DNA of 64,000 bases from Emiliania huxleyi CCMP1516. Taxonomy: Eukaryota > Haptophyta > Isochrysidales > Noelaerhabdaceae. The translations under genes were made by a program, and so were the position numbers. The notes beneath the pieces are model-generated. The model saw only the letters and a list, made by a program, of their open reading frames with translations. It was not told where the DNA came from and did no database searches. The stretch is taken from contig NW_005198391.1 in the NCBI RefSeq assembly GCF_000372725.1, positions 421,086-485,085 on the forward strand, written 5' to 3'. Shown here piece after piece: positions 1-10,441 of the stretch; the first letter of the stretch is position 1, and each line of letters opens with the position of its first letter.

Positions 1-552
1 GAGCCCGCGCTGCTCCTCGGCGCGGCACGACGGGCACAGCCACTGCCCAGCGGGGACGTCGGAGAGGGCGATGACCGGCTCGAGGCAGAAGAGGTGAAAG
101 GCTTGCGGACAGTCCGCGCCTCCGGGGAAGGAGCCATCGCAGAGCAGGATCGGGTTTGAGGCCGAGTCTTCGCCGGAGCCGCAGTCGTAGCACACAATGT
201 CAGGTACCGCTACCTCGGTATGCGCATACTGGGACTGCGGATAGTCGGGCTCAGGCGCGGCGGGTGGAGGCGGTGACGGCGGTCGCCGGGGAGCGTCCGC
301 AAACGTGGTGCCCTCCACGACGCTGCCCTTCCGCCTGCCGGTGAGTATCGCCGCTGTCTCCGCTTCCAGCACCATACGCACAAAGCCTCTCTCCTGCCGC
401 GTGACGCTGGAGCCACGCTCACGCTCCACATGCGCGCGGCACTGTCTCATCGTGAGCCGGTGCACCCGCGCGGCGGGCGAGCTTCCACCGCCTTCGTGGA
501 TGGCGCCGAGCGCGATCTCGCGCAGGTTCTGGGTACCGCCGCGGAGAGACAT
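1..552 (-). CDS. PHD-finger protein, N-terminal part (runs off the window)
   Basis: The minus-strand frame stays open from an ATG at 552-550 to base 1, giving 184 residues; an in-frame TAG lies just upstream of the ATG. The visible end is a C4HC3 PHD finger at about residues 121-175. It shows Cys121-x2-Cys124, an LLCDGS segment, a Cys before PQAFH, the His-x2-Cys of FHLFC, and a final W-LCPSC pair. PHD fingers usually read histone H3 tails, so a nuclear chromatin role is inferred. The N-terminal 115 residues are charged and end in a Pro-rich linker (PPSPPPP) with no recognised domain. The protein continues past base 1, so total length and partner domains are unknown. No intron is needed within the visible part. 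Confidence 0.72.
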   Translation of the reverse strand, partial: MSLRGGTQNLREIALGAIHEGGGSSPAARVHRLTMRQCRAHVERERGSSVTRQERGFVRMVLEAETAAILTGRRKGSVVEGTTFADAPRRPPSPPPPAAPEPDYPQSQYAHTEVAVPDIVCYDCGSGEDSASNPILLCDGSFPGGADCPQAFHLFCLEPVIALSDVPAGQWLCPSCRAEEQRGL

Positions 553-733
553 CCCGCTAATCTAGCTGCAACCCTTTCCCACCGCTCCGGGGCACGCTGT
601 TCACGACGCCTGCATAGGCCAGATGGAGAGGCCAATATGCTCGAGCCGCCCGCCGATGCAAGCAATGAGCGTTTAGGCTAGACGGCACGCCGTCGTATTC
701 ACAAAACACACACACGAGACATTGGGCAACACA

Positions 734-1330
734 TTATTGCCGTCGCTCGCTCGTGATGACACATGACAGTGAGTCCGACCTCTCCGCAGAATCCTCCTCT
801 CCCACGACTTCGTCGAACTCGTCGTCCGACTCGCTTGATTGGGCGGGCGCGTGCTCGGGATTGGGCACTTGCGGGGTGGGCTCTGCCGCGGCACGTGCGT
901 GCCCAGCCCAGCGGGAGAAGATCTTGCGGCACAGGGCCTCGGCGCGGAACTCGGCCATCCGCGCCGCACGCATCATTCCGATGGCGCAGTAGTTCGGATT
1001 CGAAAGGTCTCGCACGTCGCCAACAATGGCGATGAAGGGAAGGCGCGTCACGTTGAAGGCGCACACCTTGTCGGCGAATCGGACGCGCCGAAGTGAGGCT
1101 CCTTGGCCCGCGGTCGGCGGGGATGGTTGATTGTGGTTGGCAACCCGATTCAAAACTCACACACGGGCGGGCGTGAGACACACGGCGGGTCAGCCGGTGT
1201 TTTGCAGGAGGTTGTCGTACTCCCTCAGGCGTTCGGCCCACGGCAGAGCGTTGTGCCCGGTTCGCCCGCGCTCGGCTTGCTGCCGAGCGCTCGGGTGAGA
1301 CAAGGCGAGGTCCTCTGGCTGGCTTTCGCC
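734..1330 (-). CDS. Unknown protein with RVRF motif and acidic C-terminal tail
   Basis: Last exon 1101-734 and an upstream exon of at least 1195 to about 1330, joined across a 93-bp GC-AG intron (1194-1102). The join reads LREYDNLLQNTG-ASLRRVRFADKV. The 5' end is not settled: the upstream frame is open to about 1351 and a first exon may lie beyond. The C-terminal exon encodes RRVRFADKV, which resembles a protein phosphatase 1 docking motif (RVxF type), a hydrophobic stretch (LPFIAIVGDV), a basic helix-like segment and a Glu/Asp/Ser-rich tail ending ITSERRQ. I do not recognise the family; PP1 binding is only a motif-level suggestion. An in-frame GTG/ATG reading of the last exon alone is possible but less likely. 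Confidence 0.4.
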
Positions 1331-2061
1331 CCTCGACAGCAGTGAAGATCGTCACACTCCCGATGGAGGCCGCAGTCATCTGCTGCTCGCCGTGCCGGCC
1401 AGCGCCCCGTGACACACAGGCGGGCGCTGGGCAGTCGCCGACTTCCCAGTGGCGTCGCTCGCGCCGGGGCGTCGGGCGCCGCCCCGGCGGATGGAGTGTG
1501 GAGGGTGAGGCAGGGTTGGGCTGAGGCGAGGATGAGGCGAGGTTGGACGCGTCCGCCAGTCCAGGCCGCTCCTCAAAAGCGGCGTCCTTGTTCACAGCGC
1601 ACAACAACAACTCTCTCACGTTACAAGGGACATACAAGGGACAATCTGCAACAGTGCAGTGTGGAGTTCAGGCCTGGGACCGAGCCCCTAGGCGACAAGA
1701 CATGCGCAGAGGGAGGTGAAGCGCGGTGGGGGGCCGAAGTCGAAGACGAAGAATGAGGCTGAGAGTATCTCCGCAGAGCCCGAAGTCTCGCACGATCCCG
1801 GATCAAGGGTTGGCACGAGCGTAACCACCCCTGAAGTGGGGCAGTTAACACGATGGCCTGCTGAGCCGTGTGATGGCGATGGCCCGCCAAGTGGTCAGGA
1901 AGTGAGGGTTGGGGTGATCCGGTGGGACAGTGCTGCACCGCCCCAAAGGGGTTGGGTATGTTACGCGCGTTTCTTTTTCCTTGCTCGACGCACGACGCCG
2001 CCCTCCACGCCCTCCACCGCCCTCCACCGCCCTCCACCGCCCTCCACCGCCCTCCACAGCG

Positions 2062-3873
2062 ATGGGCAAAAAGAACCGTGGCAACCGAGGCGGCTCGAGT
2101 GGCGACGCAGGCGCCTCGATGAAGCAGCAGCGGCTCGCCAACGAGGCCAGGCGAGCGGAGGCCAAGGCGGCCGAGCGGGCCGAGAAGAAGAAGGCGAACC
2201 CGCTCTCTCGCACTTCCAGCACGACGCGCGCGCACCTGACGCAGGCCGCCTTTGTCGCGCTGCCGCTCTCGGCGGCGACGCAGCGCGCGATCCACGAGGT
2301 TCTCGGCTACGAGACGATGACGCTGGTGCAGGAGCAGACGCTTCCCGTGGCGCTGACGGGCAAGGATGTGATTGCAAAGGCCAAGACGGGCACGGGCAAG
2401 ACCATCGGCTTCCTGCTGCCCACCATCGAGCGGCTGGCTGGGGGCGGCGGCGGCCGCGGCCGCGGCGTGCGGGCGCTCGCCATCTCGCCGACGCGCGAGC
2501 TCGCCTACCAGATCCGTGAGGAGGCGGAGCAGCTCATCACGTTCCACAAGCCGGCCCTCGCGTCGTACTGCGTCGTCGGCGGCACGAACGTCAACGCGGA
2601 CGCCAGCCGACTCTCGTCGAGCCCGCCCGCGCTGCTGGTCGGCACGCCCGGCCGGCTCAACGACCTGCTCGCCAACCACGGCCTCGCCGGCCTCGCCGCG
2701 GGGCTGGAGGTGCTCATCTTCGACGAGGCAGACCAGCTGCTCGAGATGGGGTTCCGGCCCGACGTGCTGCGCATCCTCGACGCGCTCCGGCCCTCCGCCG
2801 CCACGCGGCAGACCCTCCTCTTCTCCGCGACCCTGCCAAAGGACGTGCTCAAGGTGGCGCAGTTTGCGACGCGAGACGCGACGCTCGTCGACACGGTCGG
2901 CGAGGAGGCGGAGCAGACAAACGCGCACGTGGCGCAGAGCGTCACCGTCACGCCGCTCGCAAGCCAGGCGGCCGAGCTCCTGCTGCTGCTGCGCTCGCTC
3001 ACCCTCGACCCGCCCTACAAGCTCGTCGTCTTCTTCGTCACCGCGCGGCTGACGCAACCTTTGCAGGACACGTCCAGGACACGTGCGACACGTCCGAGAC
3101 ATGCCCACAGGCGCGGCTGACGCAGCTCTACTCGGAGGCGTTCGCGCTCGCGGGGATGCCGGTGCTCGAGATGCACAGCCGCAAGTCGCAGGCGCAGCGC
3201 ACGCGTGTCGCCGACCAGTTCCGCGACGGCGACAACCTGATCATGTTCTCGTCGGACGTCTCGGCGCGCGGGATGGGACGGGACCAGCGCTCGCCGGCGA
3301 CAGGTCCGTGACCCACGGCACGTCCCGCAGGCGCGCGGGATGGACTACCCGGACGTCACCGCCGTGGTGCAGGTCGGGATGCCGTCCGAGAAGGTCGCAG
3401 CGCACCCGCCGCAGGTCGGCACGCGGGAGCCTGTTTCCGTGACCCGCCTCGGAGCTTGCCCTCAGGCGCAGTACATCCACCGCATCGGCCGCACCGGCCG
3501 CGCCGGCAAGGCGGGCGGCGGATACCTGCTGCTCGCGGAGGAGGAGGCGCCCTTCCTCCGCCTCGTTGCGGACCTGCCGATCAGCAGCCGGCGGGCGGCG
3601 ACCGCCGCCGACGCGGCGGCGGCCGGGCAGGCGATTGGCGCGGCGCTCGCGCAGGTGCCCGCCGGCACAAAGCAGTCTTCGTACAGCGCGTGGCTCGGCT
3701 TCTACAACACCTTCAGCAAGCGGCTCGGCTGGTCCAAGGAGGAGCTGGTCCGTCGCGCCAACGTGTTCGCTTCGACGGTGCTGCAGCTCGACTCGCCGCC
3801 CGCCCTCGAGGCGAAGACGGTCGGGAAGATGGGACTGAAGGGCGTGCGCGGGCTCATCATCGGAGGCGGAGGG

Positions 3874-3920
<47 letters not shown>

Positions 3921-4035
3921 AGGCCCGCGCAAGACGATCGACAAGCGAGGCGGCAAGGGGGGAGGAAAGGGCGGAGGAAAGGGCGGGTGGAAGAAGGGCG
4001 GCAAGGGTGGTGGAAAGGGCAAGGGGCGGAGGTGA
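2062..4035 (+). CDS. DEAD-box ATP-dependent RNA helicase, 4 exons
   Basis: Exons 2062-3042, 3111-3263, 3331-3393 and 3466-4035 give 588 residues from the ATG of MGKKNRGNRGG. All helicase motifs are visible: AKTGTGKT (I), PTRELAYQI (Ia), TPGR (Ib), FDEADQLLEMGF (II), FSAT (III), VVFFVTAR (IV), ARGMDYPDVT (V) and HRIGRTGRAG (VI). The N-terminus is Lys/Arg-rich. The C-terminus is a long Gly run followed by K/G repeats, typical of RNA-binding tails. The wording of motifs V and VI (DVTAVVQVGMPSEKAQYIHR) resembles the MSS116-like group, but no organelle presequence is evident. Introns 1 and 2 are GC-AG and each begins with a perfect copy (14 and 13 bp) of the following exon; intron 3 is GT-AG. A GC donor three bases downstream (3397) would add one Val and cannot be excluded. 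Confidence 0.9.
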
Positions 4036-5539
<1,504 letters not shown>

Positions 5540-7255
5540 ATGGGCGACGACTTTGACGACCTGCCGCCTCTGGATGGTGTCGGCAGCGGTGAAGACCTGT
5601 TTGCGAGCTCCGCGCCTCCATGCGGCCAGCTGCCGCAGATGTTCCCGGAAATCGACGTGCAAGCGCCAGCGGCAACGCTCGCGTTGCCTGGTCCGATGGT
5701 TGTCGCGTCGACACGCGACGGCATTGATGCTGTAGTTGCTCGTGTGCGCGCTTCTCTTCAGTCGGGCGAAAGTCCGACCATGAAAGACGCTTTGCAGCTC
5801 CTTCAACGTCGAGACGAGCTCGGCCATCTCATTCCGGCGCACCCGGAGGTCCGCCTGGAGGCTCCACCACCATCGCTTCAGTTCTTGATGCACGAGACGA
5901 GGAGCGAGCGAGGCACGCCACAAGTCACGACGTCGGGCCCTGGGTCGGGAACGCTTTATCCGTGCGAGTCATCGGCGATTCTGAAGACCACCGGGTCACC
6001 GCAGGACACGACATTGAGAGAGAAGCTCAGCATCTCCTTCTACAGGAGCGTGCAGACGAAGATTGGCCTCGAACTGCCCAAGCGGTCCCCGTCGTCAAAG
6101 ACGGACTTCTCCGACATCAAGCCGAAAGTCTCACTTGTGACGATCGTCGCACACAAGGGCCAGGCACAGTCGAAGCGACCACGGCCAAACGCTAGCTCCG
6201 CACCAGGCGCATCTTCCTCTCGCAACCTCGACGTGGAGGGCGACGCCTCGATTGGCGGTCAGCTCACGGTGCGCGGCGATCTCAAGGTCGAAGGAGAGAT
6301 TATTGGCCGGGTCACATCGCCAGACGCGGATGTAGCCGAGTGGTTCTGCCGCGTAAACGTCAACGAGCCGATCGGCGCGGGCGACGTGGTGATGCTGTGC
6401 GAGGGAGACAAGATCAGTCGCGGCCCTACGTTTGACAAGGAGTCGCCTCCACGCGATGTGGGCTACTTTGTGGTGAGCACCAGGCCGTGTCTAGAGGGCG
6501 GGAGACCGCACGACGCAGTTGACGCGGGTAAGGGCAACGTGGTTGCTCTTCTCGGGCAGGTCGACGTCAAGGTGTCTGGAGCGGCGCCCGAGGGTGCGCT
6601 GCTCGTGCCATCCGGCCTCGGCGACGGGCGCGCAGTCGCGCTGCCGACGGATGTGCTCGACGATAAGCGCCGGTCGCTCGCCTTCGGGCGGGTCATCGGA
6701 GCAAGAGCCTCGCCCGGGTGTGTGCGAGTGCTCGTGCCTGGGCCTAGCCTCGGGCCCGACCTGTCGCTGCTCGAGAGGGTGCGCAACTTGGAGGAGGCGA
6801 GGTGCGCGACCGATTCCTCCGCCCTCTTGGCAGAGACGCGAGCCGAGGCTCACACCACACCCTATGTCAGACTGGTCGACGGCCCCTCGGTGCTACGTCG
6901 GTGCCGGCTTATCAAGGCCGTGGTCCTCCTCGCCACCATCCTCGTCCCCGCGGTGGTGCTGAGCCGTGACATGGTCGTCATCCCCTTGATGGGAGCGCTC
7001 GGCTTCACCCGCCATGGCATCGCCAAGGGCTCTTGGGCAGCTGGCGTCCAGCGGATCCAATCCCTGCACCACGTCAAACTACCGTCGTGGTTCCGGCTGC
7101 TGCAGTCCATCGGCAGCAAAGGACACCTTTCCGGATTGCAACAGATGGAGGCAGCCTCGGCTGTCGCCGCTCTGCTGCTCGTACACATCCTCATGTGTTG
7201 GGCGGTGTTTTGCTGCTGCGCGGCCGCACGGGCACGAGCTCAGAGGCGCGGATGA
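5540..7255 (+). CDS. Membrane protein with tail-fibre/adhesin-like beta domain
   Basis: Intronless 571-residue frame from ATG 5540. Residues 1-225 are variable and low in predicted structure. At about 229-258 lie short strand repeats (DVEGDASIGG, LTVRGDLKVEG), typical of left-handed beta-helix or tail-fibre shafts. The next ~165 residues match the pattern of a widespread bacterial/phage module: an ADVAEWF start, GAGDVVMLCEG, a GYFVVSTRP repeat, then VVALLGQVDVKV, GALLVPSG and FGRVIGARASPGCVRVLVPG. Two hydrophobic segments follow, near 455-488 (KAVVLLATILVPAVVLSRDM) and 538-560 (AALLLVHILMCWAVFCCC), so the protein is probably membrane-anchored near its C-terminus. It could be a surface or self-processing protein; I see no catalytic dyad I would vouch for. 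Codon use matches its neighbours. Confidence 0.72.
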   Translation: MGDDFDDLPPLDGVGSGEDLFASSAPPCGQLPQMFPEIDVQAPAATLALPGPMVVASTRDGIDAVVARVRASLQSGESPTMKDALQLLQRRDELGHLIPAHPEVRLEAPPPSLQFLMHETRSERGTPQVTTSGPGSGTLYPCESSAILKTTGSPQDTTLREKLSISFYRSVQTKIGLELPKRSPSSKTDFSDIKPKVSLVTIVAHKGQAQSKRPRPNASSAPGASSSRNLDVEGDASIGGQLTVRGDLKVEGEIIGRVTSPDADVAEWFCRVNVNEPIGAGDVVMLCEGDKISRGPTFDKESPPRDVGYFVVSTRPCLEGGRPHDAVDAGKGNVVALLGQVDVKVSGAAPEGALLVPSGLGDGRAVALPTDVLDDKRRSLAFGRVIGARASPGCVRVLVPGPSLGPDLSLLERVRNLEEARCATDSSALLAETRAEAHTTPYVRLVDGPSVLRRCRLIKAVVLLATILVPAVVLSRDMVVIPLMGALGFTRHGIAKGSWAAGVQRIQSLHHVKLPSWFRLLQSIGSKGHLSGLQQMEAASAVAALLLVHILMCWAVFCCCAAARARAQRRG

Positions 7256-7663
7256 GTGTCCACCAGGACCACAGCCCACATACATGCGCCCCGCAAACCC
7301 GGTGCATGGCTTGGCTACCGGGCGCGCTTCTTTGCAGAACGCCCCGGACGAGTTACCGGGACGAAGTGTGTAAAGCACCGTGTAAGTGTGTGTCTCTCTT
7401 TCTGTGCGCGGTGGCGGGGGGGCGGGCGGCGGAAGGGCGAAGGGCGATGCGATGTGTTCGCGGTGCGCGGGGCCGGGCGGCGGGGCGCGTGTGACGACAC
7501 AAAGGCGCTAGGGTGTCGCTTCTCTCTCTCATTGATAAGGCCGACATGACAGTCCAACGAGCTCTGTCATGGAGCACAACTCGCATGTTGTGCGGGAAAT
7601 CTCTCGGGAGCGGATGAAACAGAATGGCCAGCACTTCCCGGTCCCCGCAGCTGTGAGCTAAGC
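7256..7663. other. Intergenic, no gene seen
   Basis: About 400 bases of 3' flank between two convergent loci. No coding frame, repeat or RNA gene recognised. Confidence 0.5.
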
Positions 7664-8200
7664 CGCGGCGCCGAACGATGCTTGCTTAAACACCTTTTGC
7701 GCCTCCTCGTCTGAACAGCCGGTGTAGAACTTGAAAAACTCCGCACGCGAGACCACGCCGTCCTTGACGAGCTGGTCGGCCTCGGCCATGTCTAAACGAC
7801 CATCAGCGGAGGCCCGATGTGCCGTCCCCATCTTTGTCAAACTGTTTGAAAATGGCCATGATGTCCTTGATCTCCCGGTCGGTGCAGCGAGCCTTTCCCC
7901 TTTAGTGCGTCGAACTGCTGTGCGTGATCGACAAATGCGATAGATGCCTCTGCCGGCGAGCACCCCCGGAATAGAATGCGAAGAATTCCATCGGGTCGAT
8001 CTTGCCGTCCTTGGTGTACTTGACGCCATCATCGACACCCATTGCCTTCGCAAGGTGCTCCATCTCTTTCTCATCAATCTGGCCATCCTTGTCGGCATCA
8101 AAATCGAGAAAGATTAGATTTTGAGGATGCCGCGGATCTCGTCGCCCGACCGCACTCCTTGAGCGGCTTCGGGAGAATACGGGGCATCCTCCGTTCTACG
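7664..8200 (-). pseudogene. EF-hand (calmodulin-like) pseudogene
   Basis: Read on the minus strand, several frames together spell an EF-hand protein. A canonical loop DADKDGQIDEKE lies near 8100-8065, KDGKIDPMEFFAFYSG near 8000, FKQFDKDGDGT near 7845, and DGVVSRAEFFKFYTGCSDEEA near 7720, ending FGAAA-stop at 7664. No single frame carries them. At least four indels are needed: near EIRGILK (8120), after FYSG (7960), near LKGKG (7900), and after GDGT (7825). The protein would have bound Ca2+ if intact. Splicing does not explain the breaks because no introns of normal length fit. Sequencing error is the alternative, but this many indels makes decay more likely. Confidence 0.65.
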
Positions 8201-8657
8201 CACAGTTGCGAGCCTGCGGGCGTCCCTCACAGCTTACAGTCACAGTCGCGAGCTGACAAGGTCGGCCGACCGAACAGCGAAGCTGGGGCAAACGTCCACC
8301 GTCCTCGATGGGAGGACGAGCACAGAGCAGTTTACTCGATGGAAATCTTCAGAGCTCACACATAATCACAGAACTTGAAAAAACACTTCTACACTTCTCT
8401 CTCAGAACTTGTCAGTTGCACCAATCTTCGTGTGGGATCCGGAGAGGGGGTCCACTTTGCTGCCTTGAGGCTTGAGAGCGAAGGATAAGCTGTTGCCGTG
8501 CTAAACCTGACCCACTGCACATTAAAAAAGAAAAACTCGAAAGCTCCGCGCAACTCCTAGTCGGCGGCGGCAGCCCGGCGCCGGCCGGCGATCGCCCGGG
8601 CTTCTTGGTTGGTTGGCGAACATCAGGTCGCTCAGCGTCGCGACAGCTGGCGTCGCG
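8201..8657. other. Intergenic, no gene seen
   Basis: Upstream region of the SfsA homologue. No coding frame or repeat recognised; its 5' untranslated leader probably lies in the last ~100 bases. Confidence 0.5.
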
Positions 8658-9797
8658 ATGTCAAAGCGGGCTCGCGAGCCGCGCACCACTCGTGCTGCTT
8701 CTGCTGCAAAGCGCACTGCCTCAGCGGTGGCTCCGGTGGCAGCCAAAACAGCCATCGCCGCTCTGGCGTTGAGCGCCCGTGCGCCGCAGCCGCTCTTTGC
8801 ATTGGCCGACGAGGATTCGCTCGTGCCCGGCGTTGTCCTCCGGCGACCATCCGCCCGAAACAAGTCGCCGTACGTTGGCGATGTCCAGCTGTCGGACGGC
8901 CGGGTCGCGATTGCGCACATGCCGTCCATGGACATGGGTGGCAAATGTGTGCCAGGCGCGGCCGTCCTTCTCAAGACCCAGATCGACAAGGCGACAAAGT
9001 TGCCGATCGGGCCTGACGTGGTGGGTAAGTACGGCACGCCAAAGTGCGAGTTCATCCTCAAGCTGCTGCGCTGCACAGAGCCGGAGAACGCAAGCGCCGC
9101 GGGCGGCGGGTGCTGGGTAGGAGCGCACCCGAGCCTGGGAGAGAAGGCTGCGAACGCGCTCATCGCCGGCGGCTCCTTGGAGAGCGAGCTGGGCGAGATC
9201 GCGAAGATCGAGCGCGAGGTTCCCAACGTGGCGGGGACAGACATGCGCTGCGACTTTCTTCTCACGCACCGCGACCGCAGCAAGACCATTCTCGAGGTCA
9301 AGACTGTGGTCGACACAGACTACGACCCCGCCATCTCGCCGCCCGAGCGCTTCCCGAACCGCAAGTGTGTCTTCCTCGGCAAAGGGTCGCCCTACGCCCG
9401 CGCCGCCATCTTCCCGTGGGGAAATTCGAACCAAAAGGGGCCCGACGGCGAGAAGGTGGTCTCAGCGCGCGCCATCAAGCACGTGCGCGAGCTGACGGCC
9501 ATCGCGAGGGGCGAGAAGCGCGAGGCTCCGCCGGAAGGGACGAAGGCCGAGTCGTCGCCGCCGCTCCGCGCGTGCGTCCTCTTCATCGTCGTCCGCAGCG
9601 ACGCAACCTACTTTCGGCCAAACGAGGAGGCCTGCCCCTCGTTTGCGCGGTATCTGCGCGAGGCGCAGCAGGCGGGAGTGCGTGTCCTTGCGCGCCGCGT
9701 ACGCTGGGGCGAGGAGGCCATCAAAGGCGAGGCGCTCGGTGCAGCGATAGACGACGGGCCGCTCAGAGTCGAGCTGTCGGAGGGCAGTGTCGATTGA
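8658..9797 (+). CDS. SfsA-like protein (sugar fermentation stimulation protein homologue)
   Basis: Single exon, 379 residues from ATG 8658. After a basic Ala/Arg-rich N-terminus of about 45 residues the SfsA pattern is seen: VPGVVLRRPSARNKSPYVGDVQL (N-terminal OB-like part), IAHMPSMDMGGKCVPGAAVLL, WVGAHPSLGEKAANALI, then the nuclease-like core MRCDFLLTHRD and ILEVKTVVDT with the conserved Asp and Glu-x-Lys, KHVRELTAI, ACVLFIVVRSDATYFRPN and CPSFARYLREAQQAGVRVLA. Bacterial SfsA is about 235 residues; the extra length is the leader and insertions around CVFLGKGSPYARAAIFPWG. SfsA is known as a DNA-binding protein of poorly defined role in bacteria. The leader could target an organelle, but no clear signal is visible. 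Confidence 0.85.
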   Translation: MSKRAREPRTTRAASAAKRTASAVAPVAAKTAIAALALSARAPQPLFALADEDSLVPGVVLRRPSARNKSPYVGDVQLSDGRVAIAHMPSMDMGGKCVPGAAVLLKTQIDKATKLPIGPDVVGKYGTPKCEFILKLLRCTEPENASAAGGGCWVGAHPSLGEKAANALIAGGSLESELGEIAKIEREVPNVAGTDMRCDFLLTHRDRSKTILEVKTVVDTDYDPAISPPERFPNRKCVFLGKGSPYARAAIFPWGNSNQKGPDGEKVVSARAIKHVRELTAIARGEKREAPPEGTKAESSPPLRACVLFIVVRSDATYFRPNEEACPSFARYLREAQQAGVRVLARRVRWGEEAIKGEALGAAIDDGPLRVELSEGSVD

Positions 9798-10018
9798 AGA
9801 ATAACTCGACCAGCTACTAGAGCCGTAAGCGTTAACAATAGAATATAGATGCGGCTAGTCCAGGAGAGATGCAGATAGCAGATGGGCGGGGGGGAGCCGC
9901 GCAGCCGGGACGACTCTCCAGGTCCAGCGCAGCACGTTCTCGTACATTTGCTCTGTTATAACCTATCGTGTGCCTCACAACCTTTTCTCCTCGACTCCTC
10001 CACGCAACCATACACGTA

Positions 10019-10397
10019 CTACCCGCCACGAGGCTCTCCACACATCTCACAACTGAGGAACCCCCGGCTCGCCTCCGACTCGTGCCGAAAAGTGCAGCGC
10101 GTGCATGCCCAGACGGCTTCGAGCTCGCGATCGCTCTGCTCGTCGCGCCCGCGCTTCATCCGCGCAAAGTGCTGTGCGATCGTGAGGGAGCTGCCGCTCG
10201 CCCTGCCGCTTTCCACGTCCTGATGCGACGACCGCCGCTCGAACGGTCGCCCGCTTGAGGCGCCCCTCGCCTCCGTCGCCACCGCCGCCGTCGTCACCAG
10301 CGCCGCCGTCGTCGCCACCGCAGCCGTCGCCGCCTTCGTCGGTAGTGCCGTTGACGCCGCTGTCGTCGTTGCTGCTGCCACCAGCGCCTCCGGGACT

Positions 10398-10441
<44 letters not shown>

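Noticed and set aside
699..1637. 312-codon minus-strand frame
   Set aside because: Lies in a different frame from the better-supported exons (RRVRFADKV, acidic tail) and is Arg/Pro/Ala-rich without features.
1621..3108. 495-codon minus-strand frame over the helicase
   Set aside because: Antisense of the DEAD-box helicase exons. Its Arg/Glu/Leu bias is the expected shadow in GC-rich DNA.
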